From Mytilinidion resinicola (lineage: Eukaryota; Ascomycota; Dothideomycetes; Mytilinidiales; Mytilinidiaceae): a stretch of DNA of 64,000 bases. The DNA is taken from the NCBI RefSeq assembly GCF_010093595.1, contig NW_022985437.1:62001-126000 (forward strand). Direction: 5' to 3'. This document shows, in pieces, positions 1 through 11,531 of the stretch. The translations under genes and the position numbers were made by a program. Positions within the stretch are counted from its first letter, which is position 1. Every line of letters begins with the position of its first letter. The notes below the pieces were generated by a model. That model was given only the letters and a program-made list of their open reading frames with translations, ran no database searches and was not told the origin of the DNA.

Positions 1-2479
1 AATATCCAAGAGGCCATAAATAGCCAGGTGAACGATTTGTCGAACCAGGTGGCGAGTCACCTAGATCAAGAAGAACTGCGCAAACTAGACGTCTGGCTAG
101 GTCCGTCATTTCCAGCCAACACGTATAAGAAGCTCGAAAATGTGCTTCTAGTCCGACAGCGTGGCACTGGGTCCTGGCTGTTGAATTCGAAGTTCTTCCG
201 GGGGTGGACAATTTCATCGGGAGGCTTGCTATGGGTGAAAGGATTGCGTATGTCAAGTCGAAAGTCTTGAATCTTGCTCTCGTTATTGACTGTCAATTGC
301 AGCTGGATCTGGAAAGACTGTTCTTTGGTAAGTTCGTACAGCCGTTCGTCCCCTTTCATTATCATTTTCGCTGAACAAATCACAGCTCAACCGTGATTGA
401 GAATCTTCTTGGTACTGCCAAAAGTTCCAAGATAGCAGTACTCTTCTTCTTTGGCGATTATCGAGACGAAAAAAAGTCAGCGACAACCGGTTTCGTACAG
501 TGTCTTACACGTCAGCTTTTGAGACAATCCCCAGAATGCCAGCAGAAGACTCGCATAATCCAGAAGCAAAAGTCCAAGGACTTTGACTGTGGGCCTACCA
601 ACGCCGATTGCCTTACGATGATGAAGTCCGGGATCCTGTCTTTGGAGCGCACTTTCATCGTCGTGGATGCGCTCGACGAGGTGTCGGACAAGGAGTCCAT
701 ATCTAAAATGCTTAAAGATATTTTAGAAATGTCAGTTTCATCATCGGAGAAAGGTGAAAGAACACCTGCTGTAAACGTGTTGGTGGCGAGCCGGGCCGAC
801 GCTATTGTCGACCGCATTCTTCGGCCTCTGAGACCGTACATCCTCACACTAGAGGTCGGCAGTCGCCAGGATATTGAACAGTTTGTTGAGGCAGAAATCG
901 AAGTGCGAATTCTTTCCCGCAAGCTGAAACTGCGGAACACGAGTCTTGGGCAAGAAATAAAGGAAAAGATATTAAGCCGAGCCGGGACGTTAGTATTTCC
1001 CTCTTCAACGATATGAACCGAACTTATCGTACTAGATTTCTTCAAGCAAGGCTCCAGCTGGATAGTTTGTCAGCGTTGATGACAGACAGAGAAATCAAAG
1101 TCGCTATACAAAACCTGCCAGACGGTCTTGAAGCAACCTACGAAAAGATACTAGCGACGTCGATAGATAGGTATCCAGGACGTCTACAAGACATCAAAAC
1201 TCTTCTTCAATGGCTAGTCGCAAGCGAAGAGCTTATGTCCATATCCTCGCTATCCGAAGTCATTGCTGTGCGACCAGGGGATACGTCCCTAGACGTTGAT
1301 GCTGTCCCTACAGATCCAAATGACATTCTAGAGCCGATTTGGCAGTTGCTGGTTATCGAACACCTACACGGGGATGCAGAGCCTCGAGTGAGATTCTTGC
1401 ACTTCTCTATAAGAGAATATCTATGCTCCCAAGCAATACGACAGGGCCGTGCTAAGGACCTCTACATCAACCGGACCGAAGCCCAGGAAAAGCTTGCGGA
1501 GACTTGTCTACAGTATATCTCATTCGAAAACATGGGCATTTTGGTTCCCGACATTGCCAATCAGATATTCGAAACTTCGCAAGACATCGATGCAAGACTT
1601 CCTCCGCCACAGCCCTTTACACCATCTCTTCTGAGATACGCAGCAGCTTACTGGCATCGACACTTTTGGAAATGTAGCAACCTCATCGACGATCTCGAGT
1701 CTTTCATGAAGCGCATCGGACCCCGACTAGCGTGGTTTCTATACCCTGACCAGCATGCTTCTATCTATCAGCTTTGGGAAGCCGTCCTGAAAGCGTATGA
1801 CTTCAAGATCAAATACTACAAGAGCACTACCTCACCACTCTACTTTGCCATTCGCTTCGGCCTAGATGATATCGTTGACGTCCTTCTTCCCAAATTTCCG
1901 AACATCAATTGCCACTTCTCAGATAAATACACGCCGCTCGTATGCGCTGTACGCTACAACCACATCAGCCTTGTTCGTAAGCTTATCGATCCGCGAGTTG
2001 GAGCGGACGTAGACTTTCCGACCAAAGCCAGGGGGCTTACCGCACTTCATATGGCGGCGGAGCTCGCAAATGAGAGTATGGTCGAGGTGCTTCTAAACGC
2101 AGGAGCATCGATCCAAGTGCGCTCGAAATCAGGAACGACGCCTTTTTATCGAGCTGCACGTGGTGGCTCAACGGAGATCTTGCAACGGCTCTACGGACTG
2201 GGAAGCGAAGTAGATGCAAAAACCTGGGATAATTGGACGCCCTTGATGGAAGCCGTGGAGCATGGGCATGAAAAAGCAGTCGAGTTGCTGCTTAGGTGGG
2301 GTGCGGATCCGCGGAATGAAAGTCTTTATGGGTCTACCCCGCTGAGTCTCTGTGACGAATTTAGCGAGCTTGGTGATGGGCGTGATGGTTTTCGAGTAAT
2401 GCTGACTCGGGCACTGGAAGCGTCGGAGGAAAGGCCTGTAGGCGCCATCCCAGACCAGGACGAAGAGGAAATCCCGTGA
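1..2479 (+). CDS. NACHT-ankyrin NLR-like protein, 5'-partial
   Basis: 3' part (about 772 residues) of a fungal NOD-like receptor; such STAND proteins act in non-self recognition and regulated cell death. Exons 1-247, 303-327, 386-988 and 1036-2479; introns 248-302 (GTATGT..GCAG), 328-385 (GTAAGT..ACAG), 989-1035 (GTTAGT..CTAG). Splicing gives the P-loop GLPGSGKT (about residues 81-88), Walker B FIVVDALDEV (about 181-190), then the winged-helix region, FLHFSIREYL near 411, and ankyrin repeats from about 560 to near the end. The P-loop lies across a 25-nt micro-exon, so reading the unspliced DNA wrongly suggests a broken gene. The frame is open at base 1, so the N-terminal effector domain is outside the window and cannot be classified. 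Family call is secure; the receptor role is inferred from the family. Confidence 0.88.
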
Positions 2480-3222
2480 TGAGCTGATCAAGTCCCAAAC
2501 AAGGCTGTAAGAAAGGAGAAAACAAGGGCGCTACAGCTATCGGGGTACGAAATGTCGAAGAGATACAACCAATCTATCATGACTGCTTTATACTGATGTC
2601 AATAGGACAGCGTAAACTCTTACGGTTGAGAGAAACTACATAGAAGATTAAATACTACAGGATTCATGAGAGGATCTGCGGGGAGCTGAGAAGGAGGTAG
2701 AACATGTAGTTTACTCCATTTTCGATAGTAAGATGGAGTTGTATCTTGCATATTATGGAGTCGTATGGTTCAGAAGATGAATAATCTCAATAGGTAGTCC
2801 ACTGGGACACACGTGACTTCCTAGGAGAGAGGATGACGCAACTTTGATAACTAGCTCATCTTTCTTCTCGATACAGAGAACAAAACAGATCATCGATAAG
2901 GCCGCAGAACTTGCAATTTTAATGGGATAGTCTTGGCTGATATTTTCCCGTTTACGGACATCTGCGAGAAAACGCCCTTCGGCGCGTTCCGACGCTGAGA
3001 TCGACGAGACCTCCGCATCGTACATAAAAACAATATCCCCTCCAAGATAGCTAACCAGCTTCCCCTACTGACGGACTCATCTCTCAGCTACTTCAATCGA
3101 AGGTGCAGCGATCGATATTCAGACAAACTAAACTCGTTGGAACAAAAGAAGAAGCAGTCTTCTTTCCCACCTCCCCCACCACCCTACTAGACAAGATCCA
3201 ACCTCCACCCATTGCTCGCCGT
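2480..3222. other. Spacer downstream of NLR / upstream of HIUase
   Basis: 743 bp without a supportable gene. Includes the 3' flank of the NLR and, at its end, a pyrimidine-rich leader before the hydroxyisourate hydrolase start. Nothing else recognised. Confidence 0.5.
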
Positions 3223-3717
3223 ATGCCGGCCCCCTCATCCTCTACGCAAGCAATCCAGCGCCTATCAACCCTCTCCTCCCATCTCGAGCCGTCTCCCGCT
3301 TCCGCGACCTCAAACCTTCCCACAATGTCCACCGCCGCTCGCCCCCCCATAACCTGCCACGTCCTCGACACCACCATCGGCCGCCCCGGCGCCAACATCC
3401 CCGTAACACTCACGCTCGTATCCCCACCTGCAGCAGCAATTGCCTCCTTCGCCTCCGTCACGAACTCCGACGGGCGTGTCACAGCGTGGAAACCCTTATC
3501 AGACAGCCAAACCCCCGATCTCGCAACTCTCTTCCGGGAGCCGGCCGAGCAGGCGTGGGCACTGAAGTTCGATACTTTGCAGTACTTCAAGGAAAAGGGG
3601 GTGGACGCGTTCTTCCCGGAGGTGGAGATAAAGTTTGTGGTGCGGAGCAAGGATGAGCATTATCATGTGCCTGTGCTTTTGGGGCCGTTTGGGTATACGA
3701 CGTATCGGGGGAGTTGA
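3223..3717 (+). CDS. 5-hydroxyisourate hydrolase (transthyretin-like)
   Basis: 164-residue single-exon protein. HIU hydrolase hydrolyses 5-hydroxyisourate, the product of urate oxidase, to OHCU in purine breakdown. Signatures: the HVLDTTIGRPG block near residue 46, FDTLQYFKEKGVDAFFPEV, and the C-terminal GYTTYRGS ending, all hallmarks of the HIUase branch of the transthyretin family (true transthyretins lack the YRGS end). The first ATG (3223) gives a 34-residue N-terminal leader; a second in-frame ATG at 3325 would give about 130 residues, nearer to bacterial length. No peroxisomal SKL-type terminus. No other purine-degradation gene is in the window. Confidence 0.92.
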   Translation: MPAPSSSTQAIQRLSTLSSHLEPSPASATSNLPTMSTAARPPITCHVLDTTIGRPGANIPVTLTLVSPPAAAIASFASVTNSDGRVTAWKPLSDSQTPDLATLFREPAEQAWALKFDTLQYFKEKGVDAFFPEVEIKFVVRSKDEHYHVPVLLGPFGYTTYRGS

Positions 3718-4196
3718 GCGGGGGATGGTACTGATAGGGGCACTGGACTGTATGAGTGGATTGGGGTTGGGCGTTTAGGGCCGCGTTTAGATCGGTAGGC
3801 AGGGGACAAGACGGAAAGGATGAATATTAAGAGCGAGGTCACGATATCTGATCGCGTCACGGGCGTACGCATATGTGAGAATAGTGCTGATGTGCACGAT
3901 GCGGAGGCTCTCTGAGTTCTACCAAAACCATGTTCTCATAGCTATTAATTATAAGACTTTCGTTTCCAGTCGCTTTCTCATCTGTTTCCTTGCTCTTCTC
4001 ACACTGCCATTCCCAACTCCTCTATCCCAGTAGATTCTGTGCATGAGAAGCATATTAGATGTATTTGAAGAAGTGGTTACATTAAATTTCAGTTCCCGGT
4101 ATTGATACCGCTCTCTTTCCTTTACGTCAACCACCACCCCCTACCAACCCTTCCCAAACACTTCTCAATACCCAACCCTCCCCTCCTACCCGCCCC
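3718..4196. other. Convergent intergenic region
   Basis: 479 bp between the converging HIU hydrolase and glutathione S-transferase genes; presumably their 3' ends. No further structure recognised. Confidence 0.5.
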
Positions 4197-4958
4197 CTAC
4201 CCCCTCCTAATCGCCTCCGGCTTCCCCGCCCCCAACAACGGCTCAAACCCAGGATCCCCCTTCTCCATTGCCCGCCTATACGCCGGCCTCTCCCCGACCC
4301 TCTTTAACCACTCGACCACATGCGGCCACGGCGTCAGCTCAAACGGATTAAACTGCCGCAGCCCTGTCAAATGCCACACCGTCATCAGATCCGCCAGCGA
4401 GAACTCGTCCCCGCCAAGCCACTTGCTCGCGGCTAGCCGGTCATCCACCATGCGCGCCGCGTTCTCGAAGCGCGCCTTGACGCCCAGCCCGACGGGGTTG
4501 GCGGCGTCGACCTGCGCAAACGCGAACATCATGACGCGCCCCGTCGCCGGCCCCAGCGTGCCGTTGGCGAAGTGCCGCCAGAAGATGTAGTCGGCGAAGT
4601 TGGGCGCCGTGGGCGCGGGCACGAGGGCGTTGGGGGTAGGCGCATACTTGGCCAGGAGGTAGTCGGTGATGGCGTCGGTTTCGGCGAGGTGGATGGGGCC
4701 GTCGTAGACTATGGGGGCGGTGCCGGAGGGGTGGCTGGGGTGGGGTGGGGTTTGTTAGAGTCTTTGAGCATAGAAGGGAACGGCGAGGGGTTTGGGGGTT
4801 GAGAAGAGGTCGTACAGGGCTTTGTACTCGGGCGGAGCGAGGAGGGTGTGTTTGTCGCGGGTGTAGAGCTTTAGTTCGTAGGGGATGCCTAGTTCTTCGC
4901 AGAGCCAGATGATGCGCTCGGATTGGGAGCGCTGGAGGTGGTGGATGATGATTGTCAT
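4197..4958 (-). CDS. Glutathione S-transferase
   Basis: Cytosolic GST, about 226 residues, two exons: 4816-4958 and 4197-4734, intron 4735-4815 (GTACGA..CTCTAAC..CCAG). The spliced N-terminal thioredoxin fold reads MTIIIHHLQRSQSERIIWLC, then EYKALHPSGTAPIVYDG with the cis-Pro segment (TAPIV) and LAETDAI glutathione-binding motif. The C-terminal helical domain contains SLADLMTVWHL. Probably conjugates glutathione to electrophiles or acts as a peroxidase; substrate cannot be read from sequence. A retained-intron reading would stop after about 67 residues. Resembles the yeast Gtt1 / Ure2-like group, but I do not assign a class firmly. Confidence 0.9.
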
Positions 4959-5419
4959 GTTGAGGCTTTTGATCGGCTCAGGGTTTAATTGTTTTCTCTG
5001 CTAGGGAAAAGCTGGCTTGCTCGAGTATATAAATGTTTTCAGGTACCTCGGCGGTCCGGACTTAAGAGCGGGGGAGGGGTATATGTACGTCACTGATAGC
5101 CGGATATTTTGGAGACGCCACAACGCTTGTGCAAGGTGAAGAAAATCATGATAATCTGACTGGTGGTCTGGGTCTTTTGAGAGTGTGTTCGGAGAGAAAA
5201 GAAGCCGGGAGAAGAAGTAATTATAGTTTATGCATGGTATATACAGGTAGATACATTGGAGACAGCCATGAATTAAATTTGAAAGAGAAATGATGATCGT
5301 GGCTTTTATGCAGACGCTCGCGTGAGATATTGGAGGAAACGGAAATTTCACCGATTGATCTGCGCTCTGTCATACGATGTTTGATAGAGAGAGTGGGACC
5401 AATCGTACTCATCACCCCA
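4959..5419. other. Spacer between GST start and MFS 3' end
   Basis: 461 bp holding the GST promoter and the transporter 3' flank; both genes are on the minus strand. No gene or repeat recognised. Confidence 0.5.
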
Positions 5420-7287
5420 TCACATATCTGTCGGGTACTGACTTCGGGCCCTAATTTGTGGGCCCCATTTGAACAGAACCCATGGGATGGGTAGCATGGC
5501 CACGGCGAGGAATCCGAGAAGGCTAGTAGCCCATCCAATGCCTAGGTTATCGTACACTGAGATCTTAGTTAGCAAGAGTAAAGTCATGTGGAAGATACAA
5601 AACTTACTCTGAACAGTGAACAGCGGGAAGGCGGCGCCGAGGGTGTATCGAAGGATTCCATTGGCCGCAAGTGCCGATGCTCCGTTCAAAGGACCATACA
5701 CATCGATCAAATATAGAGCAGTAGCGATCTGTTATATGGTTAGCTTGTCCAAATGAGACGAACGGAAGGTCCATGGTGCTTACGAAGAGATTTAAATTGC
5801 CCCATGCAAATGGAATTGCACCAACAACAGGGACGGCCCAATGTACTCCGTTGTCAGCGGTCCATGCAAACCAGAATAGTCCAACTGGAAGACCGATACT
5901 GCCCATCATGGCAACGTAGAGGCGATGCTCTGGAGCCGCGTGTTTGCGACCTTCCGCTATGGCCTGCCTATATTTCTTTTGGTATACCGTCCTGTCGACT
6001 ACAACGGCTGAAAAGCTACTGATGACAACTCCAAGCCCAATACCGAGGAACGTAAGGCCGGTTTGAGACACTGTGAAATTGTATGGTGGGGCTTCGAAGA
6101 CGACCGGGAAGGCGGCGAAGAAGGCGAACAGGACGGAGAAGGCAAACGCCGTATACAGAGAGAGGAATAGGACTATTGGCTCGGTCACAAGCATATGGAC
6201 TGGTCTTATCAGGGTAACTGCAAAGAGAAACTTGATGGCTGCAACTCCGGTTAGTCCTTTCGGCCCCTCGAGTCCACGGTTTGCGGCGCGACGTTTGAGA
6301 AGAATCTTTTTGTAGGTTTCACTCATGAAGAGCCCGGGAATCCATGCTGCGAGGGAGATGAAGAGGATGCACCACTGCGTCCAGCGCCATCCTTTGTATT
6401 GTGCGGCGAATCCACCGATAAACGGACTGTGTAAGATGGTCAGCTTGCTTTCAAGAATGTCGCTGAATAGTTCGCCAAAGTTGTACGTACCCAAGAGCAG
6501 GGCCTGCGAAGGGTGCCATCAAGAAGAACGAAGTTGCTATAGCCCTCTGGCGTGGTGGCCAGATGTCAGCATTAGTTCCGGCACCGACTGCAAGGACAGG
6601 ACTGCCGAAGAATCCTGCGAAGAACCGGCACACCAACAGCGCAGCAAACGAGTTTGAGAAGCCTGCGCCGAGAGTGAAAAGCATGGAAACCGGGAGGGTA
6701 GTTCTGTAGACGATGCTCCGTCCAAGGCTCTCGCTGACTGGCGCTGCCAATACCGGACCAAACCCCAAGCCAATAACGTAGACTGAGAGACCGACTAAAG
6801 CTGCAGTTTCAGAAACGTTGAATTTTTCCATAATCTCCCCTACTGCTGGGGCGTACATGGCGGATCCGATGGTGCTAAAGAAAGTCAGCAATGAGCTTCG
6901 CAGATGCTGACAGTTTCAAGCGGTCGGAAGGATTGAGATAGAGCGGATGAATACTGACACTGCGAATCCATAAAGACCGGGAATTGCCGTATGGTAGGAC
7001 TTCTTCAATAGAGACCAGTTTTGGGGATTCTCAGGATCTGAAGGCCCATCCCAGTCTTGGACGGTGACGACTTTGGTGGCTGGTGGGAGTTCATTTTGAG
7101 GTTTCTCCTGTGTTATTGGCCTGAAAGTTGATATGGCTTCCTCTTCATCCCTAGGCTGGATGTCCGATTCCTCATATGCCCGATGCGTCCCTGCCTCTAG
7201 GTCTTTGTCGTCCTTCTCCAGGTCGAGCATGCTTTTCGAGGAATACTCCGATTGGTGACGCCCTTCTTCTATCTCCTTTGCCTCCAT
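5420..7287 (-). CDS. MFS transporter, DHA1-type drug/polyamine exporter family
   Basis: About 537 residues from five exons: 6959-7287, 6491-6874, 5784-6426, 5608-5728, 5420-5556. Introns 51-84 bp with GTCAGT, GTACGT, GTAAGC and GTAAGT donors; every junction keeps frame. Long acidic cytosolic N-terminus, then the typical pre-TM1 motif DWDGPSDPENPQNW (about residues 77-90), GFAVTIGSAMYAPAVGE at TM1-2, the GFGPVLAAPVSESLGR loop (MFS motif A region), and GPALGPFIGGFAAQYKGWRW around TM5 (motif C region). Family members export drugs, polyamines or metabolites across the plasma membrane; this substrate is unknown. No biosynthetic cluster adjoins it. Confidence 0.9.
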
Positions 7288-8856
7288 GAGATTATAGTTT
7301 GGTGGTGAGCGTTGAGTTTCGAAGCCTAGCAGAGATTCTGATTTATTTGGAAGAAATTAAGGAAGTAGGGTGGCACGTAGAGGGGTGAAGCTGAAAGTCG
7401 AGAGTAATGGATGAATGGATGATTTTCCGAATGGTTGACTGTTGTAGTTATATGTGGAGAGGAGGCATGTTCATCTTGTAAGCCAGTTCGCCATCAGGCT
7501 GAGCCGTGACGCATCTGCAGGCGAGTTAACGCCATCTACTCATGAGCTACTCGAAAGTCCCGAGCACTCGCTCCCCGCAGGCCCGAGGTTTCATGTCATT
7601 GAGTGAAGGGCGTGTAGATTTGCATTAGTGGCCATATACTGGAGCAGGATTGGTTGAATCTTGCTCCTCGGCTCTTTTGTGCGATAAAGTAATCAGGGAG
7701 ACTAGTTAGGAGTGCGACTAATCAGAAATGTTAGGGAACACGACCGTGGATTTCGCAAACGAATCCAAGAAAAGACCCGAGAGGGGATTTGCATAAGCAT
7801 GTTGAAGCACTGCTGTCATGATTCCCTGGGCTAAGACCATAAGAAAACTTGTGGAGTGTGGTTGAGGACTGCTCGTGTGAGATGAAGATATGCTGCTACC
7901 GGAGCATCGACAAAGGGATTACTTAACAGGCGAGGCGAGGCCGAGCATTCTCCGAGCCTTGAAAACCTATTTATGTGATTATAGAGCGCTACGCACGTAG
8001 AAGCTGCGCGATTGTGGGAGTTTCTCGAGGTGGAGGTACTAATCAAAGGTATGCTTGCCTTATCTCAGGAACCTCAGAACCCTCGAAGAGAAATCCCCTC
8101 ACGTGCGCGAGGAGATTCCTCTCCGAGGGTCTGAGGGAAAATTGCGCCTTTTGCATCTTCATTCCGGCAGCACTGATTTGCCGTCCGACCTGCTCCAAAA
8201 ATCAGCTTCACGCTGTATATCGCCCTCTAATAGACTAGGTAGGAAATTAAGACTATATAGGCATGATATTTTGAAGCCTTAGCTTTCTACTGCATCAACA
8301 ACCTAGACCATAGCTGCTGAATTGGCCCCAGTATCGTCCACTGATGCTGCCAAATAATGGCCATTCTGACCTGCTCCAACCAAACACGCGCCCGTTTGTC
8401 CTCAGACGCTCTACAGAGGAATTTTGGGGGTCGCAGGGGGGGTGGGGGTGGTAGATGCTAAGTTATGCAACCGCCACAAAATTCTCTGTCGAGCGTCTAA
8501 GGTTCCTTAGATAATGCTTGCCTCTGGCTTCCGCACGTGATCAGCTACTCTTTGGGCACTACGCAGCTTAACGAGGGGGACTTCTGTGGTTAAACCGCCC
8601 AGTACAAGCGCCGCGCAACTCGCTGCGTCTTCCATATTCCACCAAGACCTGCCTGAATGAGTATCTATTCAAGCTGCAGCCACGGGTTGAATGCGTCCCT
8701 ACTCTATGCAAGAATCTCTGCTTCCAGAGCCACGATCATGAATACCATCATGCTTTCAAGCCGCCACTGGGATCCGCAATAAATTTAGGCTGACACGATC
8801 CCCTGCTAACACATTCGTTGGGTACTAAACAACACTCTTGCATTCACTCTTCATCT
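7288..8856. other. Intergenic region (1.6 kb)
   Basis: Divergent spacer between the MFS transporter and the SLOG-like gene, so it should carry both promoters. Holds the imperfect hairpin at 8072-8136 and a G-rich stretch near 8424-8455. Short reading frames here look random. Confidence 0.5.
8072..8136. repeat. 65-bp imperfect inverted repeat
   Basis: Left arm 8072-8100 and right arm 8109-8136 are near-complementary over 28-29 bases around an 8-base loop (ACGTGCGC). The arms differ by a single-base gap and a few transitions. Could be a degraded miniature element or a structured regulatory site; no target-site duplication recognised. Confidence 0.7.
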
Positions 8857-9426
8857 ATGTCTCCTCGCGTTGCTTTCATATCAGGACCCCTCGATGCCTC
8901 CGACGAGTACTTCGCGGCACATTATGCCTCACGTATCCTCGCTGCAGCCGCCGCAGGCGACTCGTTCGTGATCGGCCCTGTTCGCGGCGTCGACACGCTC
9001 GCCCTCCAGTTCCTCCTCGACCCTCTCTACGATGTGCACCCTTCTCGTATCACGATATTCATGGCTGAGTTCGAGCAGGCACGCACGAGTTGGCGGCAAG
9101 AGTATGAAGAGAAGGGCGTGAAGGTCTGGAAAGAGGGTATAACTACGCGGGAGCGGGACGCTGCCATGACACGGGAGAGCGACTATGATATCCTAAGATA
9201 CAGAACGGAGGAAGAGGCAAAGCAGCTATATGGCGCTGCCTGGTGGCCTAGAGTCAGCAATACTGAGATGAACGAGAGGAGGAGAAGGGAGCAGAAGGGC
9301 GAGGAGGTCGCTACGGGATATATGGGCCCTTCGCAGAAGACACTGAATGGAGGGGATAACAAACGCTCTCCGAATACAGGACTTCGAAAGAAGCTTCGAG
9401 GTTTATTTGGGGATGAAGCTTCGTAG
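8857..9426 (+). CDS. Small Rossmann-fold (SLOG-like) protein
   Basis: 189-residue single-exon protein of unknown function. Start set at ATG 8857 (MSPRVAFISGPLDAS), because upstream in-frame extension lacks an ATG. N-terminus looks like a nucleotide-binding fold: VAFISGPLDASDEYF, then DSFVIGPVRGVDTLALQFLL, in which the GPVRGVD turn resembles the glycine-rich loop of SLOG/LOG proteins, followed by RERDAAMTRESDYDIL. The C-terminal third is basic and probably disordered. The SLOG link is pattern-based, not proven. SLOG domains bind nucleotides or nucleotide-derived ligands; no partner gene nearby tells its role. Confidence 0.65.
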   Translation: MSPRVAFISGPLDASDEYFAAHYASRILAAAAAGDSFVIGPVRGVDTLALQFLLDPLYDVHPSRITIFMAEFEQARTSWRQEYEEKGVKVWKEGITTRERDAAMTRESDYDILRYRTEEEAKQLYGAAWWPRVSNTEMNERRRREQKGEEVATGYMGPSQKTLNGGDNKRSPNTGLRKKLRGLFGDEAS

Positions 9427-10350
9427 GCGTTCGACCTCATGCTAGAGCGGCCGCTGACAAGGCGAGATTGCTGTCTGATGATATTGAGGGGACAAACATA
9501 TGTTTGAAGCAGCAGATCTCATTGATGAAGAACTCTGAGCGTAGCATTTCTTCCTTGTACCCTACAATGAAGTTTGTATACTCTCATGTTCTATTCTTGT
9601 CTCAGAATGCTCCGCGGCGATCATCCGCAATATCCGAGCGCCTTGCAGACGGCGTTTTTGGCGCGCGACGATGAACGACGTCACGCCTTCGCAACAAAAC
9701 TTTTGCATTTTCTACAATCGAACAACTCCACCTCAATTGGTCTTTCATCAAGCTGCTCTGTAGCTGCAGATACGTAGCCTCTTCAATTGACCCAACACAA
9801 TCTCCCTCAACCTTCTCAGTCAACCCGGTATCAGAGAAATGGACTGCATTCCACTTCCCATAGTTTGCTTCCAGTGCGGAACGTACGGCTTCCCTAAGTT
9901 CTCCATATCTTCGCGATTCGTGATCACTGACCGAAACTGAAGTGACCAAAACCCGTGTCACTGCAAAGTCGTCGGACCAACCCTTGGATTCGCAGTGACA
10001 GTCGTGATGGCGGTAAGTCTCATTTCCGTAGATCTGCACGAACGTACATCATACCTGACTGACACGTATAGGTTGTCTGCTGGCCAGCCTCTCTATTTTG
10101 CGGCTGTTGCGCAACCGAAACTGGAAAACAGTACGACCACTCTTCATCTCCTCGTGACGTAGCATCGGAGTTTCCTGACACATGTATAGCGTCCTTGCGG
10201 CTCCGGCGGACACAGGGAACGCGGTCAGCAATGCGATACCGTTTTGATGCATGACTTAAGGGCAGGTTTATAGAGGCACATAGATGATGACGAGGACATC
10301 CCATTCTGAGGACGGGTAAGTGAGTTAGGGTACAGTACTATGACATTAGT

Positions 10351-10540
10351 TTGGGCACTCGTTGCATTTGCTTGGGGTATCCCGAACGACGTTTGAAATT
10401 CGAAATTCGATGTGAAACTCTACGCAGGGGAGATAGCGCTACCGTTTGCTTGACCGAAGACATGCTAGCTAGGGCACTCCTTACAGTGGTGTTGAGCGAG
10501 CAAGAGTGGAGCACGAGCAGTGAGATGTCCGTGTGCTCAT
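10351..10540. mobile_element. Intergenic copy of ~190-bp TIR element
   Basis: Aligns with the element inside histidine kinase intron 6 (25643-25833) over nearly its full length; the best block is GAGCAAGAGTGGA here versus AAGCAAGAGTGGA there, followed in both by a GCAG..AT.TCCGTG segment. Same length to within a few bases. Ends are weakly inverted (GGGCACTCGTTGC.. and ..GTCCGTGTGCTC). Non-coding. Confidence 0.6.
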
Positions 10541-11203
10541 ATTACGACCTAGTACTGTACTGGAGGGTTGTGACCCATGTAACAGGATATCCCCTGGGTA
10601 ATTACCCTACGGTAAAAGATTCAGACTCTCATGAACTATCACTTCTACTTCATTTATGTGGAGGTCGGCCGCCGGAGAAGAGCTCTTTTCTTGATTCCGT
10701 GTCAATCCCCATAGTGACAAGTGGTTAACACTAGGAGACTCCGAGCACAGAGGAAACCTTCCATTACAGTAGCTGCAGCTTGACATGTGATGGTGCACAA
10801 GGAGCATCAGTTCAGGTTCGTGATGGTAGCCACTACAGTACATCGGGCCACCTCTACATCGGTCGAGCAGGTGAGATGAAAGCTTGCCAGCCATAGTCTT
10901 ACGACTCTACAACTACAAAGGCCCTAATCAGCCAACACTGCGGTGAGGTTGCTTCATTTTCCACCAACCTTCTTGCAGTCAGGACGAACCACTGACCTCC
11001 GTCACCTCCGCTCCCGCCTCTCTTCTTATCTTCGAACAGCAAGCGGCGGGTGAGCCACTCGTGACTTCACCTCTTTCGTCTGATCTGAGTTCAGAGATTG
11101 ATCCGTCTCTTTTTCGGCAGTGCTTGTCGTTTCCACGATGACCTACACCTTTTCCTCGACATGCTCCAGTCCACCGCACCGCATCAACACGCGCCGTCAG
11201 ATC

Positions 11204-11531
11204 CGCGTACACTCGTCTACCAGCGTCTGACGTCCTTCGACACATCTCCAAAAATCCCGCGCGAAGCGTTTTCCACCGCCTGTCACCTCGCTGGGGCCCT
11301 CCTCAGGGCGCCATCTAAGGTTGTGAATCCGCACCGACAGTCAACACGACGCGAAGCTTCTACCACCAACTGCCGACGACTACGTCAACAGTTCGGCGTA
11401 CACCCGTCTGCCGGCGTCTGAAGGACCTCGACACGCCTCCAGAAATCCTGCACTGAGCGTTTTCCACGGCCCGTCACCTCGCTAAGGGCCTTCTAACGGC
11501 GCCATCTAAGGTTACGAATCCGCGCCGACTT
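11204..11531 (+). repeat. Two ~137-bp direct repeats
   Basis: Copies at 11204-11340 and 11394-11531 share most bases, including CGCCATCTAAGGTT, GCGTTTTCCAC and GTCACCTCGCT. Both begin with GCGTACAC/TCGTCT..CGTCTGA, the same start as the repeat array at 13.7-14.2 kb. Confidence 0.75.

Noticed and set aside
28..270. NLR apparently ending in a stop after RMSSRKS, suggesting a dead P-loop
   Set aside because: Splicing 248-302 and 328-385 restores an intact GLPGSGKT and reading frame.
9602..10039. 145-codon minus-strand frame
   Set aside because: No recognisable motif, no supporting splice context, in a repeat-rich spacer; treated as random.
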